A DNA stretch of 64,000 nucleotides from UBA4802 sp964509195 (GTDB lineage: Bacteria; Spirochaetota; UBA4802; UB4802). The translations under genes were made by a program, and so were the position numbers. Shown piece after piece: positions 54,336 through 61,866 of this stretch; position 1 is the stretch's first letter, and every line of letters begins with the position of its first letter. Under the pieces are notes generated by a model. It was not told the DNA's origin and searched no databases. It saw only the letters and a list, made by a program, of their open reading frames with translations. The stretch is from positions 681,976-745,975 of the forward strand of contig CAZDWJ010000001.1 of assembly GCA_964509195.1 (NCBI GenBank). Direction: 5' to 3'.

Positions 54336-54853
54336 GTGCCGGTTATAATGGCTTTATTCAGCTTTTCATGAAGAAGCAGACAACCCTGATCTGGCATTGG
54401 TTCAACAACATGCGAATCTTTTTTATAAAAACCTGTATGTGTGCCGTCTGATTGCAGAGTAGCATGGCTTCGGTAGTGGTAGCGTTCACTGTGGTACAGT
54501 TCAATTGATGGTACAACATCTAAGGGAAGAGCACCAATATGGTTTAAAGTGTTTTTGAATAACTCTTTTTTTAATCTGAGTTCATCCTCATAAGTAATAT
54601 GAAGAAAATCACACCCACCGCAGTGAGTAAAAGCAGGACATTGTGGCACAATACGATGTGGGGAAGGAGTTATAATATTGGCGATAGTTGCAAAACAGTA
54701 ATTTTTTGCCTGACGTGTTATTGTCACTGCAACAACATCACCGACTGCGCTGTAGGGAACAAAAATTGTTTTACCATCAATAAATCCTATTCCGTACCCA
54801 TTATTGGCATATCGTTGGATTGTGAGAATATATGTTGATTGCTCTGATCTCAT
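54336..54853 (-). pseudogene. rlmD: 23S rRNA (uracil-5-)-methyltransferase RlmD-type, 5' part only
   Basis: The first 170 or so residues of an RlmD/RumA-type protein: TRAM-like beta-barrel (YANNGYGIGFIDGKTIFVPYSAVGD) and the Fe-S Cys cluster (CPAFTHCGGCDFLHI). The SAM-binding catalytic domain with its nucleophilic Cys is absent; the frame enters amidase DNA near 54335. No 3' remainder is found in the window. Contains a GCGATAG heptamer (54680), as native genes do. Either a real disruption or an assembly join. Another copy may exist elsewhere. Confidence 0.8.
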
Positions 54854-55400
54854 AATTATTCTTTGCTTTTGCTAGTTCTACTGTTTTAGTATAATACGCT
54901 TCTTTACGCAAGGTGAGTAAAAATTACAGAGAATGTTAGCTATAAATAGTGCATATCACATGCACAAATTAAAGACAGGTGCAGGTGGCATTGTATTTCC
55001 CATCTTTGGTGAATCAATTCAACAAAGGTGATTATTTTACAGTATTCAAGAAGTTTTTATAAAATCATAGCAGTTTTTTAAAATAATGCTAAAAAGAGCT
55101 TTTAATTTTTTGGTACTATCCAATAGCACATTGAAAGATTACTTCAATTATACAACTGATTACTTTTGTTCATTATTGGTGCTATCAAATTAGTCTGTTC
55201 AACCAGCTTAGCAACCATGGTTATAAACAAGATTAGTGAATATATAAAAGCTTAAGATAGAAAATATAATGTTTATTTTAGTAATATTTGTAGAGAACAA
55301 GAGAGCTTTGACTAAGATAAATATCCTTTGGTAACTGTTAATATTAAATAATGGCTCTTATAAGAATCACCAAATATTTTTTACAAAAATAAAAAAAATA
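54854..55400. other. Divergent intergenic region, no gene seen
   Basis: AT-rich DNA between the rlmD fragment and the Rrf2 promoter. An imperfect 22-bp palindrome (TTTGGTGAATCAATTCAACAAA, 55005-55026) is not near any gene start. No ORF with a ribosome-binding site and no known RNA motif was recognised. Confidence 0.45.
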
Positions 55401-55455
55401 TTGACAATATTATGATGCTGAGCAATACTACCAAAAAGGTTATAATAGTAGTATT
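55401..55455 (+). promoter_or_regulatory. Promoter with Rrf2-type palindromic operator
   Basis: TTGACA (55401-55406) is followed after 17 bases by AATACT as -10. The -10 hexamer begins an eight-bp perfect inverted repeat, AATACTAC (55424-55431) and GTAGTATT (55448-55455). An operator over the -10 and start point of an Rrf2 gene implies autorepression, and probably control of the downstream cysK and metY-like genes. Confidence 0.65.
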
Positions 55456-55470
55456 TTGAGGTGCTTAATT

Positions 55471-55905
55471 ATGCGATTATCAACACGAAGCAGATATGGT
55501 GTGCGAATGATGTTTGAGTTTGCGCTTAAATTTAATCAGGGTCCTGTATTTTTGAAAGAGGTTGCTTCAATGCAGGGGATATCGTTTAAATATTTAAGCA
55601 AACTGGTGATCCCCTTGAAATCCGCAGGGTTGCTTCAATCAGTACGAGGTGCTAGCGGTGGTTATATGCTGGCAAAACATCCATCTGAAATTACCATACG
55701 CATGATTGTCGAAAAACTGGAAGGTGACGTTTCCCTGGTTGAATGTACTGGAAATCCAAACGCGTGTAAACGCAATACAAATTGCGTAGCACGTACTATC
55801 TGGAAAAGGACCGATGAAGCGATAATGAAAGTTCTAGATGACATTACATTACAGGATATGGTGGATGAATACAGACGTTCATCGGGATGTGTATATGAGA
55901 TTTAA
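55471..55905 (+). CDS. Rrf2-family regulator with three conserved cysteines
   Basis: A 144-residue regulator: winged helix (MRLSTRSRYGVRMMFEFAL, then LSKLVIPLKSAGLLQSVRGASGGY) and a C-terminal dimer helix. Cys92, Cys99 and Cys105 match the Fe-S-binding positions of IscR and NsrR, although the spacing here is CX6CX5C. Placed before cysteine synthase and O-acetylhomoserine sulfhydrylase genes, it resembles CymR in role but with a likely Fe-S cofactor. ATG at 55471 chosen for GAGGTG upstream. Confidence 0.9.
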   Translation: MRLSTRSRYGVRMMFEFALKFNQGPVFLKEVASMQGISFKYLSKLVIPLKSAGLLQSVRGASGGYMLAKHPSEITIRMIVEKLEGDVSLVECTGNPNACKRNTNCVARTIWKRTDEAIMKVLDDITLQDMVDEYRRSSGCVYEI

Positions 55906-55978
55906 TAATTAACTCAAAAGACGTTGCGGAATAGTTGCTGATTCAAATTTAGAATATGAATGCTTAAAGGAGAATATT

Positions 55979-56896
55979 ATGTCAAGATATACTACGATAA
56001 TAGAAACAATTGGCAATACACCACTTATTAAAATAAATACATTAGCACCAGAAGGTGTAGCCATTTATGCAAAGGTGGAGTCACGCAATCCTCTGTCAAG
56101 TGTCAAAGACCGCATTGGCTATGCCATGATTGAAGATGCTGAAACAAAAGGGGTGCTTCATCCTGATTCTGTAATTGTGGAGCCAACAAGCGGTAATACA
56201 GGAATAGCTCTGGCTTTTGTAGCAGCAGTAAAAAAATATAGGCTCATACTCACGATGCCTGATACTATGAGTATTGAGCGACGAAAATTACTAGCAATGT
56301 TAGGTGCTGAAATTGTGCTTACTGATGGTACGTTAGGCATGCGTGGTGCAGTGGAAAAAGCTGAGGAGATAGTTGCTAAAACAAAAAATGCCTTCATGCC
56401 ACAGCAGTTCAAAAATCCTGCAAATCCTGAGATTCATCGCAAAACGACGGCAGTTGAAGTATGGAATGACACTAAAGGTGAGGTTGATATATTCGTAGCT
56501 GGTGTTGGAACGGGTGGTACCATCACCGGTGTTGGTGAAGTACTCAAAGCAAAAAAGCCCTCAGTTAAAGTTGTTGCAGTTGAGCCAGCAAAGTCACCAG
56601 TATTATCTGGCGGCAAACCGGGTCCTCACAAGATACAGGGAATTGGTGCGGGATTTATTCCTGCGGTGCTCAACCGGGATATTATTGATGAGATAGTACC
56701 TGTTGATGAGGCTGATGCCGGAATTATCGCCAAAAAATTATCAAAAGATGAAGGTATACTTGCAGGTATCTCTGCTGGTGCGGCGATGTGGGCAGCACTC
56801 AAGATAGCACAGCGGTCCGAAAGTCATGGCAAAACAATAGTTGTGATACTGCCGGATTCTGGTGAGCGTTATGTAAGTACATGGTTATTTGATTAA
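55979..56896 (+). CDS. cysK: Cysteine synthase (O-acetylserine sulfhydrylase)
   Basis: A 305-residue PLP enzyme of normal CysK length. PLP-binding Lys43 (SSVKDRIG), the substrate loop PTSGNTGIALA, the phosphate-binding GVGTGGTITG and the C-terminal LPDSGERY are all intact. Makes L-cysteine from O-acetylserine and sulfide in the cytoplasm. An AAGGAG precedes the ATG. Lies between an Rrf2 regulator and a metY-like gene, giving a compact sulfur unit. Confidence 0.94.
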   Translation: MSRYTTIIETIGNTPLIKINTLAPEGVAIYAKVESRNPLSSVKDRIGYAMIEDAETKGVLHPDSVIVEPTSGNTGIALAFVAAVKKYRLILTMPDTMSIERRKLLAMLGAEIVLTDGTLGMRGAVEKAEEIVAKTKNAFMPQQFKNPANPEIHRKTTAVEVWNDTKGEVDIFVAGVGTGGTITGVGEVLKAKKPSVKVVAVEPAKSPVLSGGKPGPHKIQGIGAGFIPAVLNRDIIDEIVPVDEADAGIIAKKLSKDEGILAGISAGAAMWAALKIAQRSESHGKTIVVILPDSGERYVSTWLFD

Positions 56897-56916
56897 CAAT
56901 ATTTAAGGAGATAGAT

Positions 56917-58191
56917 ATGGCAAGACAGTATCATATTGAAACAATTGCGCTGCATGGGGGGCAGAGTATTGATGAAACTAAATCTCGTGCAGTGCCTGTA
57001 TACCGTACCAGTTCGTATGTGTTTGATACGGCTGAACATGGAGCAAATTTGTTTGCATTGAAGGAAAAAGGCTACATTTACACACGAATCATGAATCCCA
57101 CTCAAGATGTGCTTGAAACACGCGTGGCACTGCTTGAAGGTGGAAAGGCAGCATTGGCGCTTGCATCAGGAACATCAGCTATATTTTATTCAATAATTAA
57201 TGTGTGCCGTGCTGGTGATGAGTTTATAAGTGCAAGCAATTTATATGGTGGTACCTTTACAATGTTTGATGCAATTTTGCCGCAGTTTGGAATAACCTGC
57301 AAAATGGTGCCATACAATGATTATACCGCGTATGAAAAGGCAATCAATGAAAAGACACGTGGTATCTTTATTGAATCAATAGGTAATCCTACACTTGGTG
57401 TACCTGATTTTGAAAAGGTTGCTGCCATTGCACAAAAGTATCATCTACCACTTATTGTGGATAACACTTTTGCAACGCCGTATCACTTTAAGCCAATTGA
57501 GTATGGTGCCAATATTGTAGTGCACTCACTAACCAAGTGGCTGGGTGGGCATGGCACTGCCATTGGTGGTATTGTAGTAGATGCGGGTAACTTTGACTGG
57601 ACTGATAAAAAGTTTGCTCTTTACAATGAACCTGATGCTGGGTATCACGGTTTGCGGTTTGCGCAAGATCTGGGTGATGCAAATCATCTTGCGTTTATCC
57701 TTAGAATGCGGCTTGTTGCGCTGCGTAATCTGGGTGCGGCAATTTCACCTGATAATGCGTGGATATTTTTACAGGGTCTTGAAACATTTCCTCTGCGCAT
57801 GCAACGCCACAGCGAGAATGCATTGAAAGTGGCACAATTTTTACAAAGCCACAAAAACGTTGCATGGGTACACTATCCGGGACTACAGGGCGATAGTTCC
57901 TATGAAGTAGCTTCGCGCTATTTTAATAATGGCTTTGGTGGCATGGTAGTCTTTGGTATCAAAGGAGGGTATGATAGTGCAGTTAAATTTATTAATTCAG
58001 TGAAGCTACTTTCACATCTAGCAAATGTGGGTGATGCAAAAAGTTTGGTATTACATCCTGCAAGTACCTCGCATTCGCAGTTATCTGAAGAGCAGCAAAG
58101 GCAGGCAGGTATAACGCATGATTTGATACGTCTGTCGGTAGGTATAGAACATATTGATGATATTACTGAAGCGCTTGATGCAGCGTTGTAA
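56917..58191 (+). CDS. metY: O-acetylhomoserine sulfhydrylase (Cys/Met metabolism PLP enzyme)
   Basis: A 424-residue member of the Cys/Met PLP family; the length and the long central insert (DAGYHGLRFAQDLG) fit O-acetylhomoserine sulfhydrylase rather than cystathionine enzymes. Motifs: TETIALHGGQ-like N-terminus, SGTSAIFYSI, PLP Lys207 in VHSLTKWLGGHG, and HPASTSHSQL near the C-terminus. Makes homocysteine from O-acetylhomoserine and sulfide. AAGGAG lies before the ATG, 21 bases after cysK. Confidence 0.92.
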   Translation: MARQYHIETIALHGGQSIDETKSRAVPVYRTSSYVFDTAEHGANLFALKEKGYIYTRIMNPTQDVLETRVALLEGGKAALALASGTSAIFYSIINVCRAGDEFISASNLYGGTFTMFDAILPQFGITCKMVPYNDYTAYEKAINEKTRGIFIESIGNPTLGVPDFEKVAAIAQKYHLPLIVDNTFATPYHFKPIEYGANIVVHSLTKWLGGHGTAIGGIVVDAGNFDWTDKKFALYNEPDAGYHGLRFAQDLGDANHLAFILRMRLVALRNLGAAISPDNAWIFLQGLETFPLRMQRHSENALKVAQFLQSHKNVAWVHYPGLQGDSSYEVASRYFNNGFGGMVVFGIKGGYDSAVKFINSVKLLSHLANVGDAKSLVLHPASTSHSQLSEEQQRQAGITHDLIRLSVGIEHIDDITEALDAAL

Positions 58192-58206
58192 AATTTTTAT
58201 GTTTTA

Positions 58207-58656
58207 TTATGTTTTTGCCAGCATTTCGGGTGGTATTCCCCATATACATCGGTATGCTGGCATATTTTTTACATATGAAAAGTCAAATGTGTAATGCATA
58301 AACCGATAACTATAGGTATGTTCTTCTTTCAATAGTGATTCAACAAACTCTATTAGAATATTATCAATACAATACTCAATCAAAAGAGCCACACTCATCT
58401 TCCAAAGCTTTTTGATATCAAGCAAGAATTCATATTCATGATATAGTAAAGAAAGATGCAAACGCCGCCATTTTGATGTGTTACGTTTTCGATACTTTAC
58501 ATGAGTAAACGGCTTATTCTTCCTTTTCTCATTCATAACAGCGTAATTACACATGGAAATAATAAATTTACTCATGGTTAAATCGCAAAGATCTGCATAA
58601 TATTGAAGCAATTGACGGTTTTGATGTGATATACAGGTTGTTGTTTCAAATTCCAT
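58207..58656 (-). CDS. Probable tandem ribbon-helix-helix DNA-binding protein
   Basis: A 149-residue protein not assigned to a named family. Two segments follow the strand-helix-helix pattern of RHH proteins: FETTTCISHQNRQLLQYYAD with LTMSKFIISMCNYAV, and RRLHLSLLYHEYEFLLDIKK with KMSVALLIEYCIDNIL. A basic stretch between them (YRKRNTSKWRR) could contact DNA. ATG at 58656 follows GAGGG. A hairpin (58216-58262) overlaps its 3' end and may terminate the metY transcript from the opposite side. Confidence 0.5.
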   Translation of the reverse strand: MEFETTTCISHQNRQLLQYYADLCDLTMSKFIISMCNYAVMNEKRKNKPFTHVKYRKRNTSKWRRLHLSLLYHEYEFLLDIKKLWKMSVALLIEYCIDNILIEFVESLLKEEHTYSYRFMHYTFDFSYVKNMPAYRCIWGIPPEMLAKT

Positions 58657-58942
58657 AGTATCCCTCTTATTTTTATTTTGCATTAGCCTATATTAGGCCT
58701 TAATAATAATCAATTATTTTTTTTATTAGTGCATTTAAAAACTACTTTAATTCTTAAAAGTTAGAATAATAGAAAGCAGTTTTAACTTAGAGTGCATCCT
58801 AAAATGGTATAAAGTTAAAGATATGATTCAATCGCTGCTAGGAAATAGTTGATACATGAATTGTTCCGCATCAATGAAAACGGGAAAAAAATAGGTTAAA
58901 AATAAGTGAGTAAATCCTCCGAAAAATATAATGGAGGATCAA

Positions 58943-59248
58943 ATGAGCAAGAAGAAGAGAAGGCACTTTAGTCCTGAGGAAAAGTTTAATATCGTCAAGC
59001 AGGTACAAAGCAAAGCTAAAACCGTATCTGAAATATCCGATGAGTACAGCATCAATCCCAATCTATATTACAAATGGCAGGCGGAATTTTTTGAAGCCGC
59101 TTTAAGTGGTTTTAAAGAAAAATCTCAGGGGCGTACAAAGGCGGCAGAGGATCGTGAAAAGATGCGGTTGGGACCTGAAATCCAGCGGATGAAGGATGTC
59201 ATAGCTGAGGTTGTCTCTGAGAATATTGCCTTAAAAAAAAGAATATGA
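58943..59248 (+). CDS. IS3-family transposase OrfA
   Basis: A 101-residue helix-turn-helix protein (RRHFSPEEKFNIVKQVQSKA, VSEISDEYSINPNLYYKWQ) with a leucine-zipper-like C-terminus (MKDVIAEVVSENIALKK). ATG at 58943 has GGAGG six bases upstream. It ends at an A8 run where IS3 elements shift by -1 into OrfB; here the -1 frame meets a TAG at 59251, so a fused transposase cannot be produced from this copy by a simple -1 shift. Confidence 0.8.
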   Translation: MSKKKRRHFSPEEKFNIVKQVQSKAKTVSEISDEYSINPNLYYKWQAEFFEAALSGFKEKSQGRTKAAEDREKMRLGPEIQRMKDVIAEVVSENIALKKRI

Positions 59249-59295
59249 AATAGCACCAGGTCGGCATTACCAGGGGACTTATTCAGAAGAAGATC

Positions 59296-60240
59296 ATGGA
59301 AGCTATTGAACGTGTAATAAAATGGACAGGCTGGAAGCGTACTGAAGTTATGACGTTATTCGGTATCAGTTCCAGTCAGGTCAGCCGCTGGAACCAGGAG
59401 AAACCGGCTCGTCCAAGCCTTATTCACCCTTTTCATATTCTTGATGAAGAAATACAGAGAGTTGTAGATTATCGCAATAGTTCAGAAGAAATCAGGAGTA
59501 TGGGATATCGTAAATTGACATGGAAGATGGTTGATGAGGGGATAGCAATCCTCACAGAATCGTCCGTATACCATATTTTAAGCATGTTTAAGCTGCTTGG
59601 GAAAGCTTTTAAAGAGAATAATGGAGCGCAGAAGGAATACGAGAATAAACCGCTTTACGTGCATCATCACTGGCATACTGATATTGCATATGTCGCAATG
59701 AGCTGTGTCCATTATTATCTGGTATTCATGCTTGATGGCTTTTCCAGGTTCCTTCTTCATTGGGAATTGATGACCGATATGACCGGTTTATCTGTTGAGT
59801 TGTTCACTCAGAAAACCATAGACATGTATCCGGAAGCCCGGCCGATGGTGATTCATGACAATGGGTCGCAGTTTATCAGCCATGACTTCAAATGTATTTT
59901 GTCTGAAAACAATTGTATCGATGTTCCGACACGCAGGAAACATCCGGAGACAAATGGCAAGGCTGAGCGTTTCGTTGGTCTTGTCAGGACTGAAGCATTA
60001 CGGCCTAACAGCCCGTCATATTATGGTGAGGGTGTAAAAGTAATTGAAAAATTTGTTGATTAACATAATAACAACAGATATCATGCTGGCATTGGTTATT
60101 TAAAACTTGTTTGTGTTTTTCATGGCAGAGGAGCGGCTATACTTGCCGAGAGAAAAGAAAAACTGAAACAGGCCAGAAAGGAAAGATTTGCCAGAAATAC
60201 TGAATTAAATCGCATTTTAATGGGGGAATTACTCGCTTAA
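59296..60240 (+). pseudogene. IS3-family transposase OrfB, interrupted by a TAA
   Basis: Reads 315 codons with one stop (60061-60063). The integrase core has the DDE residues in HTDIAYVAM, IHDNGSQFIS and ETNGKAERFVG. The stop sits in FVD-stop-HNNNRYHAGIG, where family members have an aromatic residue, so a Tyr codon was probably lost. The remaining frame continues to ELLA at 60240, just inside the right inverted repeat. All catalytic residues precede the stop, but the element lacks a working OrfA-OrfB fusion. Confidence 0.8.
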
Positions 60241-60279
60241 TTTAACCGGTAAAAATTCCCATTTGATTGAAGCGAAACA

Positions 60280-60645
60280 GTATACTTAACCTTGAATGTG
60301 AGAAGTAGTAGGAAAGATTAAAGCTGACATTCCGAAAGCACCTAAATTAATATTTTTATGGAGGAATGTCATATAAGAGAGCACAAAAGATAATCAGGGA
60401 CAAGATTGGGTCGCTAAATTTAGCACAGGAACTTGGGAATGTATCTTAAGTATGTAAAATAAACAATAGTGAGAAACTGTCAGATGAAATCTAACTTAAT
60501 ACATTATTCTCTTATCAATACAATTAAAGAGCATTAATTTTCTTGACAAAAGTATAATTATAAGTTAGAAGATATTTAATAGATTTTAATTATAAATAAT
60601 AATATCGATTATGATGAACTAAGAAGATAGTGAAGCGTTCTGAAT
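60280..60645. other. Region between the IS and the recombinase gene
   Basis: Contains the transposase scrap at 60366-60483. The rest is AT-rich and should hold the recombinase promoter; a TTGACA at 60542 is the only -35-like box, without a clear -10 at the right distance. No LexA-type box was recognised by eye. Confidence 0.4.
60366..60483 (+). pseudogene. N-terminal scrap of an IS481/IS3-like transposase
   Basis: From an ATG, 27 codons read MSYKRAQKIIRDKIGSLNLA and then QELGNVS before TAA; shifting by one base continues VCKIN. This follows the start of IS481-type transposases (a helix, then a helix-turn-helix with N-V-S-x-x-C-K). The rest of the gene is gone. It shows repeated IS activity next to the integron-like locus. 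Confidence 0.5.
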
Positions 60646-61701
60646 ATGATCCATATTATAAAATGTAATGAAGATACTCTAAAAGTTATCATCCCCTATA
60701 ATCCTGAATTTGTAGTTAAGATAAAAACAATTAGGGGAAGAAAGTGGCATCCCGATGAAAAATACTGGACTGTTCCAAATAATAATGAAACAATAAATCA
60801 AATATCAAAACTTTTTGAAAATGAAAATCTACAAATAGATTCAGATTTGAAACTTGCGCAAATAAATTATGATTTTTCAGATTTAAAAAAAGAGCTTGTT
60901 TCAAGAAAATATAGCTATAAAACTTTAAAATCATATATCTATTATAACAGAGAACTCACTGCCTTTGCCAGCAAAAGCCCATCTGAAATAACAAATGAAG
61001 ATATCAAAAATTTTTTAGTTTATTTGACTGAAACTAAAAATGCTGCAACAGCAACTATAAATCAGGCAATAAATGCTTTGAAGTTTTATTATGGGGAAAT
61101 ACTTAAAAAGAAATTTATCTATGAAATTGTCCGGCCAAAGAAGGATAAAAAGCTTCCAGTGATTTTGAGTAAAGAAGAAATTGCAAAAATCATAAATTCA
61201 GTTGAAAATCTTAAACACAAGACTATTTTGATGACTGTATATTCTGCAGGATTACGAGTAAGTGAAGTTGTGAAGTTAAGACCTGAGGATATTGATAGTA
61301 AGAGAATGCTTATTTTTATCAAAGGTTCAAAAGGGAGAAAAGATAGATATACCTTGCTTTCAGAGACTGCCCTAAATGTTTTGAAACAGTACTTGCAGGC
61401 ATACAAACCAAAGCAATGGCTTTTTGAAGGGGCAAATGGAGAGAAGTATTTATCAACAAGAACAGTTCAAGCAATTTTTGAACATGCAAAGGAAAGGTCA
61501 GGTATCAAGAAGGAGGTTTCAGTACATAGTCTCCGGCATAGCTTTGCAACACATCTTCTTGAAGGTGGTACAGACTTAAGATACATACAAGAAATTTTGG
61601 GACATGCTCACAGTAAGACGACGGAGATTTATACTCATGTTAGCACAAAAAGCATTGGTAAAATAAAGAGTCCATTGGATAGTATAAAACTTAAAGAATG
61701 A
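60646..61701 (+). CDS. Xer-type tyrosine recombinase at the head of an integron-like cassette locus
   Basis: A 351-residue tyrosine recombinase. After an extra N-terminal domain (1-75, with WHPDEKYWTVP) comes the SAM-like DNA-binding domain (78-170) and the catalytic domain with Arg204, Lys229, His294, Arg297, His320 and Tyr329. The C-terminus (THVSTKSIGKIKSPLD) recalls IntI (GVRSPLD), but the 16-20-residue IntI-specific insert before the HxLRH box seems absent: only about 65 residues separate the Lys motif region from HSLRH. It points toward the cassettes, as intI does in T. denticola. It could insert cassettes itself or be a neighbour of an older array. Confidence 0.85.
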   Translation: MIHIIKCNEDTLKVIIPYNPEFVVKIKTIRGRKWHPDEKYWTVPNNNETINQISKLFENENLQIDSDLKLAQINYDFSDLKKELVSRKYSYKTLKSYIYYNRELTAFASKSPSEITNEDIKNFLVYLTETKNAATATINQAINALKFYYGEILKKKFIYEIVRPKKDKKLPVILSKEEIAKIINSVENLKHKTILMTVYSAGLRVSEVVKLRPEDIDSKRMLIFIKGSKGRKDRYTLLSETALNVLKQYLQAYKPKQWLFEGANGEKYLSTRTVQAIFEHAKERSGIKKEVSVHSLRHSFATHLLEGGTDLRYIQEILGHAHSKTTEIYTHVSTKSIGKIKSPLDSIKLKE

Positions 61702-61821
61702 AATGATAAATAACAGGATTTATTAGGGTAAAATAAAATGAGCTTTTCAGAAAATGAGGATATCCGCATTGCGTCTATTCTTCTAAATAGAGAGTATATA
61801 CGCAATGCGGATAGGAAGGAG
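61702..61821 (+). other. attI-like region with large hairpin
   Basis: Between the recombinase stop and the first cassette boundary. It contains a perfect 14-bp inverted repeat (61761-61774 with 61800-61813; arms TATCCGCATTGCGT) around a 25-base loop, ending eight bases before the crossover-like GTTATAGCC (61821-61829). GGAAGGAG just before the junction is a Shine-Dalgarno sequence. The hairpin could be the terminator of the recombinase gene, a recombinase binding site, or both. Confidence 0.6.
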
Positions 61822-61830
61822 TTATAGCCA

Positions 61831-61866
61831 ATGCTAAAAAGACAGACCAATGGAAGAAATAAATAA
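61831..61866 (+). CDS. 11-codon leader ORF overlapping the cassette gene start
   Basis: ATG at 61831 lies 8-10 bases after GGAAGGAG, which is in the attI-like region, and encodes MLKRQTNGRNK. It overlaps the ATG of the cassette gene at 61850, which has no ribosome-binding site of its own. It could feed ribosomes to the cassette gene, as ORF-11 does at attI1 of class 1 integrons. This is inferred. Confidence 0.3.
   Translation: MLKRQTNGRNK

Larger units (their letters stand above)
58862..60279 (+). mobile_element. Degenerate IS3-family insertion sequence
   Basis: The ends are imperfect inverted repeats of about 38 bp: 58862 reads TGTTCCGCATCAATGAAAAC and the complement of the right end reads TGTTTCGCTTCAATCAAATG, both with TG...CA termini and both leading to GGTTAAA. 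The 1,418-bp element encodes OrfA and an interrupted OrfB. No identical short target duplication is visible (AAT left, GTA right), so it is probably old or rearranged. Confidence 0.8.

Noticed and set aside
60646..61701. Calling the recombinase IntI
   Set aside because: The IntI-specific insert before the HxLRH box appears absent, so only Xer-type tyrosine recombinase is claimed.
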